Shown here: positions 1 to 6,472 of the stretch, in pieces
Layout of the letters: every line of letters starts with the position of its first letter
How positions within the stretch are numbered: the stretch's first letter is position 1
Assembly (NCBI GenBank): GCA_938004015.1
Contig: CALKWU010000152.1
Coordinates: forward strand, 1 to 27,975
DNA length: 27,975 nt
Reading direction: 5' to 3'
Source of the DNA: an uncultured Oceanobacillus sp.
GTDB taxonomy: Bacteria > Bacillota > Bacilli > Bacillales > Amphibacillaceae
The notes under the pieces: model-generated
Seen by the model: only the letters and a program-made list of their open reading frames with translations
Databases searched by the model: none
What the model was told of the DNA's origin: nothing
Made by a program: the position numbers and the translations under genes

Positions 1-71
1 AGTGTTGTTTTGTGTAGTGTTTCATCCTTCTTTAAAGCCCCCTCCTCCCTCTCCATTCCCTTATTTTGCCA

Positions 72-100
72 TTGATAATTTTTTTACAACACCTTATAAT
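72..100 (+). promoter_or_regulatory. Sigma-A promoter of the Y-family polymerase gene
   Basis: TTGATA (72-77) and a perfect TATAAT (95-100) are separated by exactly 17 nt. This is a strong housekeeping promoter placed about 40 nt before the start codon at 137. Its strength makes sense if the gene is normally held off by the LexA box directly downstream. Confidence 0.85.
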
Positions 101-101
101 A

Positions 102-115
102 AGAACACACGTTCT
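102..115. promoter_or_regulatory. LexA (DinR) SOS box
   Basis: AGAAC-ACAC-GTTCT is a perfect inverted repeat with a 4-nt centre. It contains the GAAC-N4-GTTC core of the Bacillus LexA/DinR operator (CGAAC-N4-GTTCG), with A/T in place of the outer C/G. It starts two bases after the -10 box, so bound LexA would cover the transcription start. This places the polymerase gene in the SOS response. Confidence 0.88.
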
Positions 116-136
116 GTTTTTAAGGAGTGAAGGAAG

Positions 137-1387
137 ATGGATTACTCGGTTTTTCCACGCAACGATATCCTTTGCATTGATATGCGTTCCTTTTATGCCA
201 GTGTCGAAGCCGTAAAACGCGGGCTTGATCCGATGGAAACAATGCTCGCCGTCGTCGGTGACGTGAATCGCTCCGGAAGTATTGTACTCGCAGCTTCCCC
301 CGCTTTGAAAGAAAAACACGGCATCAGCAACGTCAGCCGTTATTTTGAACTCCCCGATGATCCCGATATCGTTATCGCCCCGGCCCGCATGGCGGATTAT
401 TTGCACGTTTCTTTGGAAATAACAAAATTGCTCAACAACTATGCACCGAAAGAAGCGATCCATCAGTATTCGATCGATGAAGTATGGATTACGGTAAATG
501 GACTCGATCGCTTATTCGGCAATCGATGGGAAATAGCAGAGAAAATTCAAACGGAAATTTTAGACTGCTTTGGGCTTACTGCCTCGATCGGCATTGGAGA
601 CAATAAATTTCTCGCAAAAGTCGTCATGGATCTCCACGCGAAAAAAGAAGGAATTGCGGAATGCAAATATGAAGATGTGCAAGAAAAATTATGGCCCTAC
701 CCGATTGAAAAAATTTGGGGAATCGGCAACCGGATGAAGCGGAACCTTAACCGGATGGGAATCGTCACTTTAGGGCAGCTCGCCTGCTATGACTTGGACC
801 AATTGAAAAAACGTTTCGGCATCATGGGGGAACAACTTTATTGGCATGCTTGGGGCATCGACTTAAGCCCCGTTTATGGAAATTTCACGAAACAGGAGCA
901 AAAAGGGTTCGGGCACGGAATATCTTTACTGCGTGATTACACAGAAAATGAAGTGGCGACTTGCATTTTGGATTTATGCGAAGAAGTATGCCGGCGGGCA
1001 CGTTCTGCCAATCAAGCCGGGAAAACAATCAGTCTCGGCATCTCCTACTCCCAAGAAACCGGTGGAGGGTTTTCCCGTTCACAGACGATTGAACGTCCGA
1101 CGAATGTGACGATGGATATGTATGAAGTTTGCATGCGACTTTTCCGGAAATTTTATGACGGAAAAAGCAATATTCGACATGTTTACGTAACACTCGGCAA
1201 TCTCTATGAACATCGGGATGTACAACTTGATTTATTTGAAGATCGTTTTAAGAAAAACAACATCGGATATGTCATGGACGCCATCCGCGACAAATATGGC
1301 TCCACTTCCATCCTCCGTGCGTCCAGCTATACAGAAGCAGGCATTCTCCTCGAACGGAGCAAAAAAATCGGAGGACATCAGGCGTGA
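137..1387 (+). CDS. yqjW: Y-family DNA polymerase, UvrX/YqjW (PolY2) type
   Basis: An error-prone translesion DNA polymerase of 416 aa, the usual length of the Bacillus UvrX/YqjW branch. The catalytic N-terminal motif is at residues 12-20 (LCIDMRSFYAS context, metal-binding D15), and the second catalytic pair is D114-E115 in YSIDE. A QLDLF motif at residues 363-367 fits a beta-clamp binding peptide, which tethers such polymerases to the replication machinery. An AAGGAG ribosome site (122-127) lies 9 nt before the ATG. The gene is monocistronic, with an SOS box overlapping its start and a terminator at its 3' end. B. subtilis has two members (chromosomal YqjW, SP-beta UvrX). No phage genes are near, so the chromosomal paralogue is more likely, but the symbol is a best match only. 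Confidence 0.9.
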   Translation: MDYSVFPRNDILCIDMRSFYASVEAVKRGLDPMETMLAVVGDVNRSGSIVLAASPALKEKHGISNVSRYFELPDDPDIVIAPARMADYLHVSLEITKLLNNYAPKEAIHQYSIDEVWITVNGLDRLFGNRWEIAEKIQTEILDCFGLTASIGIGDNKFLAKVVMDLHAKKEGIAECKYEDVQEKLWPYPIEKIWGIGNRMKRNLNRMGIVTLGQLACYDLDQLKKRFGIMGEQLYWHAWGIDLSPVYGNFTKQEQKGFGHGISLLRDYTENEVATCILDLCEEVCRRARSANQAGKTISLGISYSQETGGGFSRSQTIERPTNVTMDMYEVCMRLFRKFYDGKSNIRHVYVTLGNLYEHRDVQLDLFEDRFKKNNIGYVMDAIRDKYGSTSILRASSYTEAGILLERSKKIGGHQA

Positions 1388-1408
1388 GGGATAAGTCCCC
1401 GATTTTTT
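1361..1408 (+). terminator. Rho-independent terminator overlapping the polymerase stop
   Basis: The arm AAAAAATCGG-A-GGAC (1362-1376) pairs with GTCCCCGATTTTTT (1395-1408), with a single bulged A, and the 3' arm ends in six Ts. The 5' arm lies inside the last codons of the polymerase gene, so coding sequence and terminator share bases. Confidence 0.75.
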
Positions 1409-1416
1409 CCAAAACA

Positions 1417-1425
1417 TGCTATAAT
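1417..1425 (+). promoter_or_regulatory. Possible extended -10 promoter
   Basis: TGC-TATAAT is a perfect extended -10 element just after the terminator. No good -35 lies 17 nt upstream. A transcript from about 1432 would run through the 200-nt leader before the GGDEF-EAL gene, or end as a short RNA. The region holds tiny ORFs but no convincing gene. Confidence 0.4.
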
Positions 1426-1563
1426 AACCAAAGACACGAAAATCGGATGGAGCATGAAAAATGATGCAAATCCTCGAATGAAGTTGAAAAATAGGCAATA
1501 TCCGCAAATCAACTGTGCATGCACATCATTTTTGAAAAAAGTTTGTGCTTTGTCACAGACTTT

Positions 1564-1592
1564 TTGACAAAAATATAGTAAAATAATACTAA
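1564..1592 (+). promoter_or_regulatory. Candidate promoter of the PAS-GGDEF-EAL gene
   Basis: A perfect TTGACA -35 (1564-1569) is followed by an A/T-rich stretch where a -10 would lie (TACTAA at 1587-1592 with a 17-nt spacer is only a weak match). It sits about 48 nt before the start codon chosen here. The -35 is convincing and the -10 is not. Confidence 0.45.
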
Positions 1593-1639
1593 ATTAACGT
1601 GGAAAATATCAAATGCAGTCGAATAGCGAGGAAAGTCAT

Positions 1640-3316
1640 ATGAATGGAACTTTAGCAGCATATGAAGGAAAAATTAAAAACATCATTACGGAAACATTGA
1701 ACGACTTGACGATGATCGCCGTCCTCAATCAACAGGGGAACATCCAATATGTCAACGGGCGGTTTTTGGAAGTCACTCAATATAGCTTGGCTGAAATCAT
1801 CGGAAATGAGCTCCGCCATTTTTTTGGAGACGAATTTCAGCAAACCTTTCTCAACGTGGTGGAAAGCAACGAGAAGTGGAGCGGAGAAATCAAGCAGAAG
1901 AAAAAGGACGGCACATTTTATTGGGCGGTGACAACTCTCGTCCCTCTTGAACAAAAACGTGGTGGAGACAATTACTATGTCTGGCTCCAACACGATATCA
2001 CGGAACGTAAAAAATATGAGCAAGAATTGAAACAGTTAGCTTATATCGATCCATTGACGAAGTTGCCGAACCGCAACCAAATGAAAAAATGGATGGAAAA
2101 AAATCATGCAAAAGATACGGAAATAACCGTGTTTTTTATAGATATCGATCGTTTTAAAACGATCAATGACAATTTCGGACATGACGTTGGCGATCGGGTG
2201 TTAGTCACGTTGGCTGATCGTTTAAAAGACAGCATCGATGAAAGCTCGTTTATTTTCCGGAGCACCGGAGCAGAGTTCATCATTTTCCTGAAAAATTATT
2301 CAATGGAAAATGTCAACCGTCAACTGAGTGAGCTTTTGGACGTGATCCGTAAACCGATGCAAATCGATCAGCTTGAATTGAAGGTGACCGCCAGCATCGG
2401 CGTCAGCAGAGGTTTTCCTTTTGCGTTCAAAGAAAAAGCAATATCCGTCGTCGAGGATTTGATAAAAAAAGCCGATACAGCCATGTATCATGCGAAAAAA
2501 CAAGGAGTCAACGCCTTTTTCTTCCATACGATCAAGGAAAACAGAAAGCTGGATCGTTCTTTCCAAATGGAATTGGAAATCCGCGATGCGTTGGAGCGGG
2601 ATGAGTTTTCACTCGTCTATCAACCGCTCATCAATCTGAAGACGAATAAAATCGTCGGTGTGGAGGCGCTGTTACGCTGGAATAACCGTTTATTAGGAAA
2701 GGTTTCGCCAGGTGAATTCATCCCGATTTTAGAGGATACACGATTGATCATCCCGGTCGGAAAATGGGTTTTGAAAACGGTGTGTACACAAATGAAGGAA
2801 TGGCAAGAACAAGGCTTGTTCCTCCAACGGGCTTCCGTCAACGTGTCGCCGATCCAATTTCGCGATCCGGATTTTGTGGCTGATTTGAAAAAGATCCTCC
2901 ATGACGCCCAACTGGACGCTCCGTATATCGAATTGGAAATTACGGAAAGTACGTTGCTCGATATTGAAGATTCCACCAAAAAACTGCAGGATCTCCAGCA
3001 ACTCGGAGTCAAAGTTTCCATCGATGATTTTGGAACTGGTTATTCTTCACTGAGCTATTTGAAACAACTGCCGATCGATACATTGAAAATCGACAAGTCC
3101 TTCATCGATGATCTCGATCGCGACGGAAAAATCATCGTCAATACAATCATCAGTATGGGCAAGAATTTGCAATTCCGAATCATTGCGGAAGGCATTGAAA
3201 ACAGCGATCAATTCATCTACTTGAAACAGCAAGAATGCCATGAAGGGCAAGGCTACTTTTTCAGCAAGCCTGTCGAAAGCAATAAAATTGAAGAAATCTA
3301 TCATTCGTTACAATGA
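1640..3316 (+). CDS. PAS-GGDEF-EAL cyclic-di-GMP protein, probably a phosphodiesterase
   Basis: A cytoplasmic cyclic-di-GMP signalling protein of about 558 aa with no membrane segment. Domains in order: PAS sensor (about residues 10-125), GGDEF (about 130-300) and EAL (about 310-555). The GGDEF signature reads TGAEF, so the first Gly and the metal-binding Asp are replaced and cyclase activity is unlikely. The EAL domain keeps EALLRW, the Asn of NVSP, the Glu of EITES, DDFGTGYSSL, the Lys of KIDKSF, the Glu of AEGIEN and GQGYFFSKP, so hydrolysis of c-di-GMP is expected. I chose ATG 1640 because GAGGAAAG (1628-1635) precedes it closely. An in-frame ATG at 1613 has no good ribosome site. A terminator follows, so it is monocistronic. 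The PAS ligand cannot be read from sequence. Confidence 0.88.
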   Translation: MNGTLAAYEGKIKNIITETLNDLTMIAVLNQQGNIQYVNGRFLEVTQYSLAEIIGNELRHFFGDEFQQTFLNVVESNEKWSGEIKQKKKDGTFYWAVTTLVPLEQKRGGDNYYVWLQHDITERKKYEQELKQLAYIDPLTKLPNRNQMKKWMEKNHAKDTEITVFFIDIDRFKTINDNFGHDVGDRVLVTLADRLKDSIDESSFIFRSTGAEFIIFLKNYSMENVNRQLSELLDVIRKPMQIDQLELKVTASIGVSRGFPFAFKEKAISVVEDLIKKADTAMYHAKKQGVNAFFFHTIKENRKLDRSFQMELEIRDALERDEFSLVYQPLINLKTNKIVGVEALLRWNNRLLGKVSPGEFIPILEDTRLIIPVGKWVLKTVCTQMKEWQEQGLFLQRASVNVSPIQFRDPDFVADLKKILHDAQLDAPYIELEITESTLLDIEDSTKKLQDLQQLGVKVSIDDFGTGYSSLSYLKQLPIDTLKIDKSFIDDLDRDGKIIVNTIISMGKNLQFRIIAEGIENSDQFIYLKQQECHEGQGYFFSKPVESNKIEEIYHSLQ

Positions 3317-3352
3317 AGTGCTGAGGTGCCTACTCGGCACTTTTATTTTTTC
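3316..3352 (+). terminator. Rho-independent terminator after the GGDEF-EAL gene
   Basis: AAGTGCTGAG (3316-3325) pairs with CTCGGCACTT (3333-3342) through one G-U wobble and a 7-nt loop. A T-rich tail (3343-3351) follows. The 5' arm begins on the last base of the stop codon. Confidence 0.88.
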
Positions 3353-3403
3353 TAATCAATTTACCGCGACTAAAATTGAAATGAGGATATTCTGCGTTGG
3401 TTG

Positions 3404-3412
3404 TGGTATATT
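3404..3412 (+). promoter_or_regulatory. Possible extended -10 promoter of the pseudouridine synthase gene
   Basis: TGG-TATATT at 3404-3412 has the TGn extension and a near-consensus -10, about 30 nt before the start codon. No clear -35 is visible at the matching distance. Confidence 0.4.
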
Positions 3413-3443
3413 GTGACTGACAATAGTTGGAAAGGATTTTGTG

Positions 3444-4118
3444 ATGGAATTGGAAATATTGTATGAGGACAATCATTTGATTTTTGTTGTGAAACCTGTA
3501 AACATGCCGGTCCAGGAAGACCGTTCCAAAGATCCCGACTTGCTCAACTTAGTGAAAGCGGATATTAAAAAAAGATACAACAAGCCGGGAAATGTGTACC
3601 TTGGCCTCGTCCACCGTTTGGATCGTCCTGTCGGTGGTGTGATGGTGTTCGCCAAAACATCAAAAGCCGCCTCCCGACTTTCGGACGTCATCCGTAGGCA
3701 AAAAATGGAAAAGACGTATATAGCGGTTGTAAGAGGAATACCGGAGAAAAAATCAGCACGCCTGGAAGATCATCTCGTGAAAAACAGAAAAGAAAATATC
3801 GTATATGTGACGACACAAGAGCATAAAGATGCGAAAAAAGCTGTTCTCGAATATGAATTGCTCCAGATAAATAAAGAAAAGCAGCTGAGTCTGCTTTCCA
3901 TCGATCTTCATACTGGAAGACCGCATCAAATCCGCGTGCAACTCGCAAATCAAGGTTTGCCGATATATGGAGATCAAAAGTACGGGCGTGATGTGAATAA
4001 ACCAGGTGAACAGCTGGCATTATGGTCTTCCGAACTCGCCTTCCTCCACCCGACGAAAAAAGAAGAAATCCGTATCCGCTGCTCTCCACCCGACGAATTT
4101 CCTTGGGATTTATTTTAG
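3444..4118 (+). CDS. RluA-family RNA pseudouridine synthase (short form, no S4 domain)
   Basis: Converts specific uridines in rRNA or tRNA to pseudouridine. The active-site motif HRLDRPVGG lies at residues 57-65, with D60 as the catalytic aspartate. The later TGRPHQIRVQLA and GLPIYGDQKYG blocks are typical of the RluA/RluD fold. At 224 aa it lacks the N-terminal S4 RNA-binding domain of the roughly 300-aa Bacillus paralogues, so it belongs to the short branch whose RNA target cannot be named from sequence. ATG 3444 is preferred over GTG 3441 because AAAGGA (3431-3436) is then 7 nt away. It stands alone and converges with the DUF2812 gene. Confidence 0.87.
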   Translation: MELEILYEDNHLIFVVKPVNMPVQEDRSKDPDLLNLVKADIKKRYNKPGNVYLGLVHRLDRPVGGVMVFAKTSKAASRLSDVIRRQKMEKTYIAVVRGIPEKKSARLEDHLVKNRKENIVYVTTQEHKDAKKAVLEYELLQINKEKQLSLLSIDLHTGRPHQIRVQLANQGLPIYGDQKYGRDVNKPGEQLALWSSELAFLHPTKKEEIRIRCSPPDEFPWDLF

Positions 4119-4124
4119 GGGGAT

Positions 4125-4152
4125 TAAGGCTATTCGCTTTTGGATAGCCTTA
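4125..4152. terminator. Stem-loop between convergent genes
   Basis: TAAGGCTATTC (4125-4135) pairs with GGATAGCCTTA (4142-4152) with one wobble. The right arm contains the TAA stop of the DUF2812 gene (4150-4152). Neither side has a good T-tract, so it may be a weak two-way terminator or an mRNA 3'-end protector. Confidence 0.45.
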
Positions 4153-5331
4153 GTACATTCCTCCACTACGAACAACGTCTTCCACATGCCTTATCAACAC
4201 TTCCATCGGTTGGTCGCCGGTATAACTGATGTCAAAAACAGTTTTTCCCTTTCTCGCGATGATGGAAATATATTGATTTTCTGCAAACCCCCATGCTTCT
4301 TCATAACCGGAAAGTTCCATAGCTTGGTGACCGTCCAAGGATTTTTCCCGTTTCAATGCATTGACCAGTTGCTTGGCAACCGATTCATTCTGTGCTTCAA
4401 AGCGGGATGAAGTGATGGACGGTTCATAGTCTCCATCCCCCTGCACCCGATCCGGAATGATGAATTGTTGTTTCAATATATATTGCTGAGGTACGAATAA
4501 GCTCGTTTTTTCCGCAAAGTGATTTTCCCGCTGTCTTTCTATTCCATTCGTCGAATAAGCCACTTCTGTCAAATCGACGTCCTCCACCTCAGCCAATGTC
4601 ACAACCGGCAAATCCCCCCGCGGTATTTCCGGATACGCTTCCCCTTGACTCGACATATCGATCCATAAATACGATGGGATGCCCAGGACAATGATGGCGA
4701 AAACCGCCAAACTCCATTTACGCACAGACTGTTTCGTTTTGTATGACTTTGCATGATTCAACGATTCCTGTCGTTTTAACTTTTGCATCAGCCGGGAAAT
4801 GTGGATCATCCCCCGAAGCATATACAGCAATAAATAAAAATAGACGATGATGGAGAAAATATATGGCAACATATCATTTCGCAAAAAATCAACACTTGAT
4901 GGTGTGGTAAATTGGGAGAATTGAAGACTGACACCTAGCAGCGCCCAAAGAATGACCACCATCCCGCGGCGGAAAATGCTTTTTTTCAAGCCCTCGATGG
5001 TTTCCGCTTGAATCGTTGGATCGGTATGGATTTCAATCGCTTTTTGCGGCGCTTTTTCCCGAAACACGTGGACATATCTTCTCGATGTGACATATTCCCA
5101 GCCGGAAGCTTCATACAGGCCGATTTGCTCCTCTTCCAGCTGTATATTTTTCGTTGCGATTTCCAACCGATATGCGATTTCTTCCGGTTCCGCTTCCACA
5201 AATACTGCAAAAGCCCACGTTAGTTTTTCCAAGGACCATCCATTTTTGGCCATATCCGCAAACCATGCTTCTTGCTCCTCGAGTTCCCATTCATCCAAAA
5301 AGAGCAACTTCATTTTTCTCTTTCTACTCAT
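4150..5331 (-). CDS. DUF2812 membrane protein
   Basis: A 393-aa protein. The N-terminal part (about residues 1-65) has the DUF2812 pattern, with W-x(n)-MAKNGWSLEKL followed by a Glu-rich F/Y strand region. Three hydrophobic segments follow (about residues 122-142, 155-180 and 208-227), then a long soluble C-terminus. DUF2812 genes usually sit directly behind a PadR regulator, as here: the ATG at 5331 lies within the last codons of the PadR gene (8-nt overlap), with AAAGGGGAG seven nt upstream inside that gene. The pair is therefore translationally coupled and under one promoter. The biochemical role of DUF2812 is unknown. Regulation by PadR and the membrane segments suggest an envelope-related response, which is inference. 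Confidence 0.82.
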   Translation of the reverse strand: MSRKRKMKLLFLDEWELEEQEAWFADMAKNGWSLEKLTWAFAVFVEAEPEEIAYRLEIATKNIQLEEEQIGLYEASGWEYVTSRRYVHVFREKAPQKAIEIHTDPTIQAETIEGLKKSIFRRGMVVILWALLGVSLQFSQFTTPSSVDFLRNDMLPYIFSIIVYFYLLLYMLRGMIHISRLMQKLKRQESLNHAKSYKTKQSVRKWSLAVFAIIVLGIPSYLWIDMSSQGEAYPEIPRGDLPVVTLAEVEDVDLTEVAYSTNGIERQRENHFAEKTSLFVPQQYILKQQFIIPDRVQGDGDYEPSITSSRFEAQNESVAKQLVNALKREKSLDGHQAMELSGYEEAWGFAENQYISIIARKGKTVFDISYTGDQPMEVLIRHVEDVVRSGGMY

Positions 5332-5650
5332 CCCAATTCTCCCCTTTCACTCTACGTTTTCCGTCCCCCACCATTTGTTTCAATCGTTCATATTCGTGCT
5401 GTAAAGCCGCTTTACCGGTTGCAGTCAATATGTAGACTTTTCTTCGTCCATCCGAATTCCACAATGCGATCCATCGATCTTTTTCCAAACGTTTCAAAAT
5501 TCCATACAATGTTCCGGGGCCGACTTCAATCCTTCCCTGGGAAAGTTCATTCACTTTTTCCATAATCGCATATCCGTGCAATGGTTCCATGAGGGCAAGC
5601 ATAATATAGTACATTGCCTCTGACATCGGATTTTCCTGTTTCTTCGCCAT
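5324..5650 (-). CDS. PadR-family transcriptional regulator
   Basis: A compact 108-aa repressor of the PadR subfamily with a short C-terminal helix. The winged helix-turn-helix occupies about residues 12-85: YYIMLALMEPLHGYAIMEK is followed by PGTLYGILKRLEKDRWI, the family's recognition-helix and wing pattern. An AAGGATG ribosome site precedes the ATG by about 7 nt. The nested palindromes at 5670-5691 lie between the -10 box and the ribosome site, so the regulator very likely represses itself and the overlapping DUF2812 gene. The inducer is not visible from sequence; many small PadR proteins respond to cationic or phenolic compounds. Confidence 0.9.
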   Translation of the reverse strand: MAKKQENPMSEAMYYIMLALMEPLHGYAIMEKVNELSQGRIEVGPGTLYGILKRLEKDRWIALWNSDGRRKVYILTATGKAALQHEYERLKQMVGDGKRRVKGENWDE

Positions 5651-5669
5651 CTAATCATCCTTCACCTAT

Positions 5670-5691
5670 TATATCGCATCACGATATATCG
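5670..5691. promoter_or_regulatory. Probable PadR operator, nested palindromes
   Basis: TATATCG-N5-CGATATA (5670-5688) is a perfect inverted repeat. Its right half is shared with a second perfect 10-bp palindrome, CGATATATCG (5682-5691). The position, just downstream of the minus-strand -10 box, suits an autorepressor site. Confidence 0.7.
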
Positions 5692-5699
5692 TCATACAT

Positions 5700-5728
5700 A
5701 ATATACGAGAATCTATGGGAAAATGCAA
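5700..5728 (-). promoter_or_regulatory. Promoter of the padR-DUF2812 operon
   Basis: On the minus strand TTGCAT (5728-5723) and TATATT (5705-5700) are separated by 17 nt. Transcription would begin near 5693, inside or beside the palindromic operator. Confidence 0.7.
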
Positions 5729-5821
5729 TGAAATTTACAGAAAATGATTGATATCTAATGGGAAAAAGAATATGTTAGACATAAGTGGAAAATATGAAAA
5801 TTATTTTTATATTTGCAAATG

Positions 5822-5848
5822 TGAAACCATGATAGGTATTTATACGTA
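5822..5848 (+). promoter_or_regulatory. Sigma-W-type (ECF) promoter of yuaF-floT
   Basis: TGAAAC (5822-5827), then 17 nt, then CGTA (5845-5848). The commonly quoted sigma-W pattern is TGAAAC-N16-CGTA, so the boxes are perfect and the spacer is one base longer. B. subtilis yuaF-floT is a known sigma-W operon. Confidence 0.78.
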
Positions 5849-5882
5849 ATACAAGTTGACATTAGTGAAAAGGTGGTTATTC

Positions 5883-6416
5883 ATGGAAATCTTCGGCATG
5901 TCCATAGAAATGGTTTATTTGTTCATTTTGATTTTATCCGGCATTTTGACAGTATTATATTTATTCTTCGGTGATTTTCTGGAGGCCTTGGGGGATGTGT
6001 CCCCTTTCCTAAATCCTGCACTCATCTTGGCATTCATCACCTTTTTTTCTGCAACAGCCTACATTTTGGAATTGGTCACATCACTTTCAAGCATCATCAT
6101 TGCCATCATTTCCGCTGTCATCGCCTTCATCTTAGCTTCCGTACTACATGTTTTCGTCTTCATCCCAATCAAGTCGGCAGAAGAGTCGTTAAGTTATACG
6201 GAGGAATCGTTGAAAGGCAGAGTCGGTCGGATCATCTTGTCTGTACCGGAAGATGGGTTTGGAGAAATCATCATTGAAAGCAAAAGCGGAACGATTTCAA
6301 AACCGGCGACAAGTTATGATCATGAACCAATCGCCGAGGGAAAACGGGTCTTAGTGATTGATGTGAAGGATGGCGTCCTTTACGTCGTTCCTTATGAAGA
6401 TGAATTAGATGCATAA
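5883..6416 (+). CDS. yuaF: NfeD-like membrane protein YuaF, flotillin partner
   Basis: About 177 aa, with three N-terminal membrane segments (residues roughly 7-30, 44-62 and 68-96) followed by a soluble beta-barrel of the NfeD OB-fold type (KGRVGRIILSVPEDGFGEI through the C-terminal YVVPYEDE). NfeD proteins are encoded next to SPFH proteins and help organise membrane microdomains. In B. subtilis, YuaF works with FloT. ATG 5883 has AAGGTGG (5870-5876) six nt upstream. The longer frame from TTG 5856 lacks a ribosome site. floT follows in the same orientation after a 56-nt gap holding a short stem-loop, and the pair is served by the sigma-W-type promoter. Confidence 0.87.
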   Translation: MEIFGMSIEMVYLFILILSGILTVLYLFFGDFLEALGDVSPFLNPALILAFITFFSATAYILELVTSLSSIIIAIISAVIAFILASVLHVFVFIPIKSAEESLSYTEESLKGRVGRIILSVPEDGFGEIIIESKSGTISKPATSYDHEPIAEGKRVLVIDVKDGVLYVVPYEDELDA

Positions 6417-6429
6417 TTTCCGTTAAACT

Positions 6430-6444
6430 GCCCGAATATCGGGC
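6430..6444 (+). other. Intercistronic stem-loop between yuaF and floT
   Basis: GCCCGA-ATA-TCGGGC is a perfect 6-bp hairpin with a 3-nt loop and no T-tract. It sits upstream of the floT ribosome site and could protect an mRNA end or tune the yuaF:floT ratio; this is inference. Confidence 0.5.
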
Positions 6445-6472
6445 TGTGAATAAATCAAGAGGGGGATTGAAC

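Noticed and set aside
32..463. Minus-strand ORF of 143 aa over the start of the polymerase gene
   Set aside because: Shadow of the polymerase codons, covers the SOS promoter, no recognisable motif.
1454..1567. 37-codon + strand ORF between polymerase and GGDEF-EAL genes
   Set aside because: Its GGAG is only one base from the ATG and the product shows no signal or domain; kept only as part of the leader finding.
1409..1639. c-di-GMP (GEMM) riboswitch upstream of the GGDEF-EAL gene
   Set aside because: The conserved GEMM-I segments (CACGCACAGGGCAAACC-like and GGGACGCAAAGC-like) are not present.
5856..5861. TTGACA as a -35 box or TTG start for yuaF
   Set aside because: No -10 fits before the ribosome site, and as a start codon it has no ribosome site. 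The sigma-W-type promoter upstream and ATG 5883 explain the gene better.
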